From assembly GCA_025594325.1 (NCBI GenBank), contig JANHCV010000002.1, positions 868,001 to 932,000 on the forward strand: a stretch of 64,000 nucleotides of DNA, written 5' to 3'. Made by a program: the position numbers and the translations under genes. The stretch is from Blastocladiella emersonii ATCC 22665. Lineage: Eukaryota; Blastocladiomycota; Blastocladiomycetes; Blastocladiales; Blastocladiaceae. Below the pieces are notes generated by a model. It was not told where the DNA came from, did no database searches, and was given only the letters and a program-made list of their open reading frames with translations. This document shows, piece after piece, positions 52,963-64,000 of this stretch (its first letter is position 1; the number at the start of each line of letters is the position of its first letter).

Positions 52963-54591
52963 TCATATGCGACGCGTCGCCGGCGTGTAGAACATGGCGT
53001 GCTTCATCGGTCTCGTGAGCCCCCTGTACCCATGCTCATTTTCGTACACGTGAAAGGCCTCGCGAAGCTCCATATCCGGGAAATGGCCACGGTACCTCAT
53101 CTCCTTGAGCAGAGCGAGGGTGAGATCAAGAATCCGGTGGACCTCGGCGCTGGGCTTTCCCTCGCATCCCAAATGCAGCACGCCGAAAATAAGCTCCTCG
53201 AAGTAACGCACGTCCATGAGCTCTGGGCGTCCCATCAGACGAAGGTGGTGGTGCAGTTTCATGAGCTGCTCTTCGTTACCGCCCCGCCCGTACGCTTCAG
53301 CCAGCGTACAGAATACGTTCGGCGAGAGAGCGTCGGTACCGAGCTTCTCGCCGATCGGGTCAAGAATCTCGATAGCCTTCATCGGGAACGGCGTGAACAC
53401 CCAGCAGTGCGCGAGGCGCTCAAGTCCGCGGGCGTGAACGGGGGTCCCGTTCTTGGCGGCGAGCGCGACGACTTGCTCGGCCACCGTGGTCAGCGACATC
53501 AAGTCGCACGACCATTCCCAGTACTTGTTCATTACGTGGGAAAAAACGGCCGAGATGCAGTGCATGTCGAGGGCAGTCGGCGACGACTCGAGCTTTTGCT
53601 TGATCAGCGTCATGGCGGCCACGTTGCCCTTGACGTCAGCGTAGGAAAGCAGGTAGAAGTAGTTGACCTCGGAGTTGGCCCACGCGTGCGCGAGAATACC
53701 GTCCTTGACTGCAGCCGCGACGAGCGACTCGAGCAGGGCAAAGTCTTCATCCTTGGCCGCGCGAATCACGCGCACGCGAACCGCGTCGAGCGGAGCAATG
53801 CCCGGCGCGCCCGCGAGGCTTTCGAGAGCATCCAGGTCCTCTCTCGTGTAAAAGTACGCCCGGAACAAGACGCGTGCGATCGCAACTGCGTTCTTAACAT
53901 GGTCACCCGTCGCCGCAGCAAGTGCTGCAGTGTGATCGGCATTGATGGAGCCAGCTTCCATGTCCATGTCCATGGCCGCCGCTGCGCGCCAGAGCGAACC
54001 GATCGCGTCGGGATAGCGGTGCGCAAACACGGCAAGCTCCTTGGCAGGAAGCTTGGCAACCGCTTTGAAGACCGAGTCCACAAAGTTGGACCACGCCTCG
54101 CCCGTCGTCTGGGTGTAGGGCGGGATGTGGTCGAGCGCGCGGAGGGCAACAGAAAGCTCCTTGCCCGATACAACAGAAAGCTCCTTGCCCGATACAACAG
54201 CAAGCTCCTTGCCCGATACAACAGCGATTTCCTCGCCTGCTAACACCCCCGAGCTCCGCTTGGTGAGGTCGGACGCGCGAGCCCAGTCCTTGGCCTCGAG
54301 CGCAGCGCGGAGCGCGAGCAAGTCAATGAAATCCGTGGATTTCGGCGCGACGAGCTGGAAGTCGGTCTCGGGCCCGTCAGCGACGGCGCGCGATGGCGTG
54401 GTCGCCGACGCGGCGCGCCAGGTCGGCTTAGCGATGGTCGGCGAGGCGGGCCGACGAGGGCACGCGGGCAGCATCGCCATGGTCGCCAGGGCGGCCACGG
54501 AACGGGCGACCCGGGTGGTCGTCGCAGCGCGGGCCGCGGCGGCCAGGGCCTGCGATCCGCGGTTCATGAGTGTGCGTCGAATGAGATACAT
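52963..54591 (-). CDS. Tandem family member D, predicted mitochondrial helical-repeat protein
   Basis: 542 aa, no intron. The start at ATG 54591 (MYLIRRTLMNRGSQALAAAA) is shared almost exactly with member E. Residues 1-60 are Arg/Ala/Thr-rich without acidic residues, a mitochondrial presequence. The body is helical: PPYTQTTGEAWSNFVD, ELAVFAHRYPDAIGSLWRAA, APLDAVRVRVIRAAKDEDFA, VKDGILAHAWANSEVNYFYL, LSPNVFCTLAEAYG, LMGRPELMDVRYFEELIFGV, DLTLALLKEMRYRGHF. Around residues 120-150 an 8-residue unit with core VVSGKEL is repeated, matched by a 24-bp minisatellite. It is closest to member E. Function unknown. Confidence 0.7.
   Translation of the reverse strand: MYLIRRTLMNRGSQALAAAARAATTTRVARSVAALATMAMLPACPRRPASPTIAKPTWRAASATTPSRAVADGPETDFQLVAPKSTDFIDLLALRAALEAKDWARASDLTKRSSGVLAGEEIAVVSGKELAVVSGKELSVVSGKELSVALRALDHIPPYTQTTGEAWSNFVDSVFKAVAKLPAKELAVFAHRYPDAIGSLWRAAAAMDMDMEAGSINADHTAALAAATGDHVKNAVAIARVLFRAYFYTREDLDALESLAGAPGIAPLDAVRVRVIRAAKDEDFALLESLVAAAVKDGILAHAWANSEVNYFYLLSYADVKGNVAAMTLIKQKLESSPTALDMHCISAVFSHVMNKYWEWSCDLMSLTTVAEQVVALAAKNGTPVHARGLERLAHCWVFTPFPMKAIEILDPIGEKLGTDALSPNVFCTLAEAYGRGGNEEQLMKLHHHLRLMGRPELMDVRYFEELIFGVLHLGCEGKPSAEVHRILDLTLALLKEMRYRGHFPDMELREAFHVYENEHGYRGLTRPMKHAMFYTPATRRI
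54150..54236 (-). repeat. In-frame 24-bp minisatellite inside member D
   Basis: Three to four tandem units on the plus strand, each carrying the core CAAGCTCCTTGCCCGATACA or a one-base variant of it. The unit is a multiple of three, so copy number changes add or remove eight residues without breaking the frame. Member E has no such expansion at the equivalent place. Confidence 0.8.
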
Positions 54592-54945
54592 AAATCCAGT
54601 GTCGAGCTGAAGCGGAGAGCGGGCGCGGTGGAACCTGATCCTGCTCTTGGCGTTGCCCACTGGGCACGTCTCCTGACCATCACCCCACGGGGTCGACAGG
54701 AATGAAAGACACAAGGGAAACATTACAAATGATAATTTAAAAGTAGCCATACCGCTCTTGGAAGCGTTTGTGCGCTTCGCCTCTTGCAGCGGGCCTTCTT
54801 GATCGACCGTTGATCATTTAACCTGTTTGAGGACACTGGACCTTGTGGAATTCGGGGGATGCCTCGCAAGAACACTTCCGAGGTGTAGAGAAAATCATTG
54901 ATATTGGTGACAGGAGCCGTGATCACAACTCTGATCAATCACGTT
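54592..54945. other. Spacer between members D and E with the 3' element
   Basis: This 354-bp stretch is the 5' flank of D and the 3' end of E. The part next to E (54897-54945) is the conserved 3' element; the rest is AT-richer with no gene. The sequence just before each start (coding for LDTGFM or LDTKTM if translated) is also conserved between D and E. Confidence 0.5.
54897..54945 (-). repeat. Conserved 3' element, copy after member E
   Basis: Follows the stop of member E. It holds TGATCACAACTCTGATCA preceded by GATATTGGTGACAGG, the third copy of the element. All three copies lie within about 50 bp of a stop codon. Confidence 0.7.
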
Positions 54946-56523
54946 TCATGTGCGACGCGTCAGTACGTAGCCCTGGACGTGATCCATCGACTCGATGAGC
55001 CCCGTGTACCCGTGCTCGTTCCCGTACACGTAGAACGACTCGCGAAGCTCAGTCTCTGCGTAATGGCCGCGGCTCGACATCTCCTGGAGCAGTGCGAGAG
55101 CAAGGTCCAGCGTCCGTTGCGCTTCAGCGCTTCCCTTGCCCTTGCATCCCAGACGCAGCACGCCAAGGATCAGCTCCTCGAAGTACCACATGTCCATGAG
55201 CTCCGGCCGCCCCATGAGGCGAAGGTGGCGGTGCAGGTTCATGAGCTGCTCGACCTCGCCGTCCTTGGCCTGTCCGTAGGCATCGGCCAACGTGCAGAAC
55301 ACGGCCGGCGAGAGTGTGTCGGAACCCAGCGCGCGCACTTTTTCGCCGATCGGGCCGAGAAGCTCGACGGCCTTCTCTGGGAACGGTGTGTAGACCCACC
55401 AATTGGCGAGCCGCTCGAGCGCCCGAGCGTGGACCGGGGTTCCGTTCTTGGCAGCGAGCGCGGCCACCTCCTCGGCCGCCGTAGCCAGCAGCACCAGATC
55501 GCGATCGCGCGGCCATTCCCGGTACTTGTGCATGACGTGCGCAAAGACGGCCGAGACGCACTCCATGCTGAGGGCGGTCGGCGACGACTCGAGCATCTGC
55601 TTGATGAGCGTCATGGCGGCCACGTCGCCCTTGACGTGGGCGTAGAGGTGCAGGTGGAAGTAGTTGACCTCGGAGTCGACCCACGCGTGCGCCAGTGCAT
55701 CGTCCTTGACCGCGGCCGCGACGAGCGACTCGACCAGGACAAAGTCCTTGGCCTTGGCCGCGCGGATGACGCGCACACGGACGGCGTCGAGCGGGGAGAT
55801 GCCCGGCGTGCTCGCGAGGTTTTCGAGGGCATCCGCGACGTTGAACACAAACTCCTCGCTTGAGTGCGCACGGAACCAGACGCGCGCGATGGCAACCGCG
55901 TTCTTGACACGGTTGCCCGTCGCCGTGAAGAGCGCGGCAGCGTCCTTGACGGCGATCAAGCTGAAATCCACGCCCCCGGCCGCTGCAGCGCGCCAAAGCG
56001 AACCGATCGCGTCGGGGTAGCGATGCGCGAACACGGCGAGCTCCTGGGCGGGAAGCTTGGCGACCGCGTCAAAGATCGAGTCCACGGCATCGGTCCACTC
56101 CTCGCCCGTCGTCTGGGTGTGCGGCGGGACGTGGTCAAGCGCGCAGAGGGCAGCGGCGAGCTCCTCGCCCGGCACAACCTCCGAGTACCGCTCGGCCAGG
56201 TCGAGCGCGCGGGCCCAGTCCTTGGCCTCGAGCGCGGGGCGGAGAGCGGCCAGGTCGATGAGACTAGTCGATTTCGGCGTCACGAGCTGGAACCCGGACC
56301 CGGGCGCGTGCGCGACGGCGCCTGACGGAGCGGTGGTCGACACGAAGCGCCAAGTCGGTTTCGCGACGGTGGGTGAAGCGGCCCAGCGAGGACGAGCAGG
56401 CGGCGTCGCCAGCGTGGCCAAGGCAGCCATGGGGCGGGCGACGCGGGTGGCCGTCACGGTGCGCGTCGCGGCGGCCAGGGCCTGCGGTCCGCGATTCATG
56501 AGAGTGCGTCGAGTGAGATACAT
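54946..56523 (-). CDS. Tandem family member E, predicted mitochondrial helical-repeat protein
   Basis: 525 aa, no intron, from ATG 56523 (MYLTRRTLMNRGPQALAAAT). It is the most upstream copy of the head-to-tail array. The presequence-like N-terminus spans ~1-60. The body aligns with member D from end to end: VPPHTQTTGEEWTDAVDSIF, ELAVFAHRYPDAIGSLWRAA, AVAIARVWFRAH, SPLDAVRVRVIRAAKAKDFV, DALAHAWVDSEVNYFHLHLY, KNGTPVHARALERLANWWVY, LLGPIGEKVRALGSDTLSPA, LMNLHRHLRLMGRPELMDMW. An upstream in-frame ATG at 56586 would add 21 residues, but the shared start with D supports 56523. Function unknown. Confidence 0.7.
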   Translation of the reverse strand: MYLTRRTLMNRGPQALAAATRTVTATRVARPMAALATLATPPARPRWAASPTVAKPTWRFVSTTAPSGAVAHAPGSGFQLVTPKSTSLIDLAALRPALEAKDWARALDLAERYSEVVPGEELAAALCALDHVPPHTQTTGEEWTDAVDSIFDAVAKLPAQELAVFAHRYPDAIGSLWRAAAAGGVDFSLIAVKDAAALFTATGNRVKNAVAIARVWFRAHSSEEFVFNVADALENLASTPGISPLDAVRVRVIRAAKAKDFVLVESLVAAAVKDDALAHAWVDSEVNYFHLHLYAHVKGDVAAMTLIKQMLESSPTALSMECVSAVFAHVMHKYREWPRDRDLVLLATAAEEVAALAAKNGTPVHARALERLANWWVYTPFPEKAVELLGPIGEKVRALGSDTLSPAVFCTLADAYGQAKDGEVEQLMNLHRHLRLMGRPELMDMWYFEELILGVLRLGCKGKGSAEAQRTLDLALALLQEMSSRGHYAETELRESFYVYGNEHGYTGLIESMDHVQGYVLTRRT

Positions 56524-56745
56524 GGTTTTCGTGTCGAGCGCAAGCGGAGAGCGAGTACGACGCGAACGGCTTCGCGACATGTCCATGGGGAGCTAGCTAC
56601 TCCTGACTGGTCCTCCGCGTGACAGATATACTGACCCTCCTTTAACGCCAAAAACACAAGTGAAGCACGTCTTGAATGATATGTATACGGTATGCCGAAG
56701 CAAGGGATGGGGTAACGAACTGATGGGAGCAGACACACACAAAGG

Positions 56746-58266
56746 TTACGCAGCGCGCGACGGGTTCGCCGCAACCTCGACGAGGACCGACTCGGCCGCC
56801 GCGGCGACCGACGATAGTGGCGCAGTAGGCGTAGTCGGGGTGCCGGGCCGGGACGGCAGCTCGACGAGCATGAGCTCGCGGAACATGCCGATGAGCGCCG
56901 CGTCGTCGACGGCCGCAGCGGCGGGCCCGTGCAGGTCCGCGTACCGCGCGGCGAGGTGCGACCGGAGCTCGGGCTCGGCCATGTGCAGGGTGCGAGCGAG
57001 CGTCGCGAGCTCCGACTCGGGCGCCGTCGCGGACGCCGGCGAGCTCGGGGACAGCGACAGCGGGAGTGGCGGGACGGGCGGGGTCGAGGACCGGCTGGGC
57101 ACGGCGGACCGGCCGCTGAGCGAGCGCGAGAGACTGGTCGAGTAGGGCTGCGTCAGGCGCGTGGCGCGCGGCGAGGTGCCGAGCGAGTGCTGGACGGCGA
57201 GCGCGACGGGGATCCCGCGGCGCAGCGAGCCGGGCGGCGACGTGAGCGGGTGACCGGTGGCGATAGGGGTGGCGGACGCAGGAGTGCCGTGGATGTTGCG
57301 GGCGGCCGAGGCGTTCTGGCGCGACCGGTAGTACTCGGCCTCCGAGTCCGAGTCCGAGTCGGACGACGACGACGAGGTGGCGGTGGCGGAACGCGACGCG
57401 GCGCCACGCGGTGGCGCAAGGCCGCGCGAGCGCAGGTACTCGAGCTCGCTGTCGTCGCTGCTGTCGCTGTCCGAGTGCGAGGCGGCCGAGTTGGCCGACG
57501 ACACGCTGGACCCGAAGCGCGACGAGGCGGCCGACCAGCGGCCCTGGCGCGAGCGGCGAGTGCTGCTGCTGCCGTAGCTCCGCCGGCTGCTCCCGTCGCT
57601 GCTGGACCCGCTGCCGTGCGCATCGTCGTCGTCGTCCGAGTCGCCGCCGGCCTGGCGGAACGACTGCATGCGGACGAGACCGAGGCCGCCGCCGCGCGGG
57701 CCCGAGCGCGACGACGAGGTGGTGTTGGAGCGCGACAGGCTCGCGCCGCCCGACGACGTGGTCGAGGTGACGGACGAGGCGAGCGACGAGGCCATGCTGC
57801 GGCCGCCGCCGTAGGAGCCAGTGACGAGATCGGCCATGGTGGCAGCGAGGTCGTGCACGCTCGCGGGCGTCGACGACAGCGACGCGGAGCCCGACACGGA
57901 GCGGATCGACGGCGACCGCCGGGGCGACGAGACCTGCGAGGAGGCAAGCGCGGCCGCAGCGGCGGCAGCGGCCTGGATCGAGGAGGTCAGGTTCGAGGTC
58001 GGGACGGCGCGTGGTGGCGTCGGGACCGCAGCGGCGGCAGCGGCGGCAGGGTGGTGGGGAGCGCGGACGGCGCCCGGTGGCGGCGCCAGGGCGACGCAGC
58101 AGGGGCATCCGGCGTGGGCCTGGCCGTTGGGCCCGGTGCGGCCGTGCGCCGCGTCGAGGGGCGCCTTGTCCATGTCGGCGCCGTGCGCGGCCGATGGCTG
58201 GCCGGCAGAGCCGCAGCACGCAGAGCGCGCGGCCGAGTGCGGCGAGGCGATAATCGGGTTACCCAT
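56746..58266 (-). CDS. Ser-rich low-complexity protein with possible N-myristoylation
   Basis: Not recognised. 506 aa, no intron. It begins MGNPIIASPHSAARSACCGS. The Gly2 context fits N-myristoylation and the nearby Cys pair could be palmitoylated, so membrane attachment is plausible. The body is dominated by Ser, Ala, Arg and Asp, with acidic Ser/Asp clusters (DSDSDSEAEYYRSRQNAS, DSDSSDDSELEYLRSRG). The only ordered part is near the C-terminus (ELATLARTLHMAEPELRSHL, DDAALIGMFRELMLVELP), which looks like two or three helices. It could be a phosphorylation-regulated signalling protein; this is inference from composition. Confidence 0.55.
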   Translation of the reverse strand: MGNPIIASPHSAARSACCGSAGQPSAAHGADMDKAPLDAAHGRTGPNGQAHAGCPCCVALAPPPGAVRAPHHPAAAAAAAVPTPPRAVPTSNLTSSIQAAAAAAAALASSQVSSPRRSPSIRSVSGSASLSSTPASVHDLAATMADLVTGSYGGGRSMASSLASSVTSTTSSGGASLSRSNTTSSSRSGPRGGGLGLVRMQSFRQAGGDSDDDDDAHGSGSSSDGSSRRSYGSSSTRRSRQGRWSAASSRFGSSVSSANSAASHSDSDSSDDSELEYLRSRGLAPPRGAASRSATATSSSSSDSDSDSEAEYYRSRQNASAARNIHGTPASATPIATGHPLTSPPGSLRRGIPVALAVQHSLGTSPRATRLTQPYSTSLSRSLSGRSAVPSRSSTPPVPPLPLSLSPSSPASATAPESELATLARTLHMAEPELRSHLAARYADLHGPAAAAVDDAALIGMFRELMLVELPSRPGTPTTPTAPLSSVAAAAESVLVEVAANPSRAA

Positions 58267-61996
<3,730 letters not shown>

Positions 61997-62361
61997 ACGA
62001 CGGCGCACTCGCTCGCCCTCGCCCGCTTGCGCACTTGCGCGTTTTGCGAACCACCCCCTTCCTCCCTCCCTCCCTCCCTTTGTACAGTGATTTCCCTCCC
62101 CTACAGTCGATATAAATGGCCCTCCGTTTTGTCAGCACGCCTTACTCGCCTCCCGAATCAGCGCTTCCATCACGTCACGTCGTCGTCGCGTCGCGTCGCG
62201 TTTCAGCCCGCTCTCGAACGCACGCGACCTTCGGCGCTTGTGGCTTGCCTTCCGCGTCACACATCGTCGGACTTGCCACGCGGCGAGTTGCGGGCTATAA
62301 GAAGCCTTCGTCCCGTCGTCCGCGCTCCCGCTCTCGGCCCCCAACACCGCTAGACCTTGCC
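61997..62361. promoter_or_regulatory. Spacer with two TATA boxes before the secreted-protein gene
   Basis: The MET17 3' end has a CCTCCCT tract (62058-62080). TATAAA at 62111-62116 and TATAA at 62296-62300 lie 251 and 66 bp before the next start codon. The nearer one is the better core-promoter candidate. Confidence 0.5.
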
Positions 62362-63076
62362 ATGTATCACTCGCGCTCCCTCACCATCGCACTCGTCTGT
62401 GTGATCTTCGCCGCCGCCATGACCCTCGCTTCCGCCACCAACCACGCCGGCTCGCCGGCCGCCGCTGCCGCTGCCGCTGCCAAGCCCAAGGATGTCTACG
62501 CTTTCAACCCTGAGGGTATGTTTGTGCCGCGGAGTAGCGCGCGCGCACGAACCCTCCGCTGACGCCGTGTGTGCGCGTCTAGCCGCCGAGGCCTCGCCCT
62601 TTGCGCCGTTCCCCGCGACCTTCACGCTCGTCACCAAGGGCAGCACAGGCGCCGCGCTCGGCTCCGTGACGCTGTTCCCCGGCGGCAAGGCCGAGACCAC
62701 GTCCGCCGCTTCCGCCTCAACCGCTACCACGTCAACGCTGTTCCACGACGCCGCCGCCGCCTCGGCGGGCTCCGCCGACTCGTTCACCGCCCCGTCTGCC
62801 CCCGCCACCGCCGCGGCTCCGCGCGCGGGGATGTGGAGCGTGGTCGACGAGATCAAGCTGCCCGCCGGCGCCAACCCGGGCATGATGTACCTCGCGTTCC
62901 GACCCACGGCTGCCGCGCCGGGCAAGGGCAAGATCGCGCAGCCGCAGGTCTTCGCCATTGACACGTTCACCGAGGACTACCCGTCGTCGCGCATCTCGCT
63001 CCGCGAGGTGGTCGCCGGCGAGGGAGGCGCGCGGTGGGTGCCCGCGGGCGTCGTCGGGTTCCGCCGGACGCGGTAG
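62362..63076 (+). CDS. Small secreted or lumenal protein
   Basis: Not recognised. Exons 62362-62515 and 62583-63076; 67-nt intron (GTATGT, CTGAC branch, TCTAG), phase 1. The product is 215 aa. The N-terminus is a clear signal peptide (SLTIALVCVIFAAAMTLASA) with likely cleavage after ASA. The mature protein is Ala/Ser/Thr-rich with beta-strand-like stretches (FTLVTKGSTGAALGSVTLFP, AGMWSVVDEIKLPAGANPGM, YLAFRPT, VFAIDTFTEDYPSSRISL). No cysteine is present in the mature part, so disulphides are not used. It could be a cell-wall or extracellular protein. Confidence 0.65.
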
Positions 63077-63808
63077 TTGATTCGTTCTGTATATATTTAG
63101 TTCCCGGCGATCCTATCTAGTGCTCGTTGTCGGGAGGGAGGTCTCGGAGGTCAGGGCTGCACGCTGAGCGGTGAACGCGCAGGTGAACGCGTCGACCAAC
63201 CAGCGTGACAAGTTCTTTCCAGCGAGCCTTCGCGTGCAGCTTCTCCCTCAAGACGCCAACCATGATGAGAAACTGATGGAGCTACTTGTCGCAACGGAGT
63301 CTAACGGCCCAAATACGCTTGCTCTATGAGCTGTTCGAGAGAATCTTCATCCAAGACGTTTCCGCGCGACCCTCGCGGTGTCGACCCGCTTCCGCTCTTG
63401 TACGCCGCTTCGGGCCTCGACCGACTGTGCCGGGCGGGCCGTGTTGCGCGTCGACTGCCCTGGCGCCTCCCTCGCCACGTCCTGTTACTACGTGTGAGGT
63501 AGCGCTCCTGCCGAGACGATGGTTCGAACAGCGCACCACCGAGCTTGCTGTACGCCGTCCGCGCGTGTCGAACTTGCTTGCGAGTCAGTCGACGCTATGC
63601 GTGGCTCCTCGACTGCGCCACCCGTTCATGACGGACGCGTCGTGTTCCATCGCGCTCGGCCGATTTCTATTCCGAGTGCAGTTTCTGCCGCAGTCCCTGA
63701 TCAAGAACAACCCTCGATGAACCTAACCCCCCGCACCGTACAAAAGCCGGGTCGCGTCCCCGGCGCAGCTCTTGCTCTCACACAAGCTCATCGCTGATTC
63801 ATCGCAAT
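63077..63808. other. Gene-free spacer
   Basis: About 730 bp between the secreted protein and the last, partial gene. A short AT run follows the stop (63089-63100). The open frames are short and have no family likeness. Confidence 0.4.
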
Positions 63809-64000
63809 ATGACTATCCCTGCTGCTTCGACTGACGCATATGCTTTCGACGCGCAAGGTGCGCTCAACGACGACGGCGACTTCGTGCCGATTCCGCAGTT
63901 GTTGACGACCCGGTCCCTTCGCCTAGTCGCTAAGCGATGCGACTTTGCCAACGGCGTGGAGCTCGGCAACGACGCGTTCCCCGCCAAGTTCCGCGTGCTC
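63809..64000 (+). CDS. Start of a gene cut by the window end
   Basis: Open from ATG 63809 to the end of the window, 64 codons visible, starting MTIPAASTDAYAFDAQGALN and continuing FVPIPQLLTTRSLRLVAKRC. Codon use after the first few residues is GC-biased like real genes here. No family could be recognised from this fragment. Confidence 0.4.
   Translation, partial: MTIPAASTDAYAFDAQGALNDDGDFVPIPQLLTTRSLRLVAKRCDFANGVELGNDAFPAKFRVL

Overview
This window is nuclear DNA from a high-GC fungus. Most genes carry short GT-AG introns (57-88 nt) with CTGAC or CTAAC branch sites. Codons end strongly in C or G, and the housekeeping genes are fungal in type: Cyc8/Ssn6, His3, valyl-tRNA synthetase, Mediator Med22, QCR9, zuotin, 5-aminolevulinate synthase and O-acetylhomoserine sulfhydrylase. 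The ankyrin-like/LRR genes and the tandem low-recognition gene family made me think of a zoosporic fungus (Blastocladiomycota, Allomyces-like). That is an impression, and a basidiomycete is not excluded.

Layout. 0.3-5.9 kb: a polyglutamine-rich Cyc8/Ssn6-like TPR corepressor and a TspO/MBR-like membrane protein. 6.1-10.2 kb: a lower-GC accessory island with a broken ankyrin/LRR gene, a membrane-anchored RING-H2 protein and an intact ankyrin/LRR gene. 10.4-11.1 kb: a displaced fragment of the SNF2/RING gene that lies intact at 32.6-37.1 kb. 11,213-15,265 and 38,187-42,239: two 4,053-bp arms of a nearly perfect inverted repeat, each holding a full copy of an unrecognised four-exon gene. Between the arms lie 22.9 kb of single-copy DNA with HIS3, VAS1, a mitochondrial-type protein, a coiled-coil protein, MED22, QCR9, a large SPRY protein, ZUO1 and the SNF2/RING ATPase. 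42.8-47.8 kb: a low-complexity protein and HEM1. 48.9-56.5 kb: a head-to-tail minus-strand array of five related genes (three intact, one full-length copy with two nonsense codons, one 5'-truncated relic), all with arginine/alanine-rich N-termini like mitochondrial presequences. 56.7-64 kb: a Ser-rich protein, a 2.2-kb gene-free gap, MET17, a secreted protein and a gene cut by the window end.

The most unusual features are structural. The inverted repeat differs at only one position that I found, and that change is synonymous. The SNF2 fragment beside the left arm is in an order that a simple inverted duplication cannot produce but a circularly permuted copy can. The tandem family shares a conserved element just after its stop codons. 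Gene models with introns were built by hand from reading frame, splice sites and family knowledge; no searches were run.
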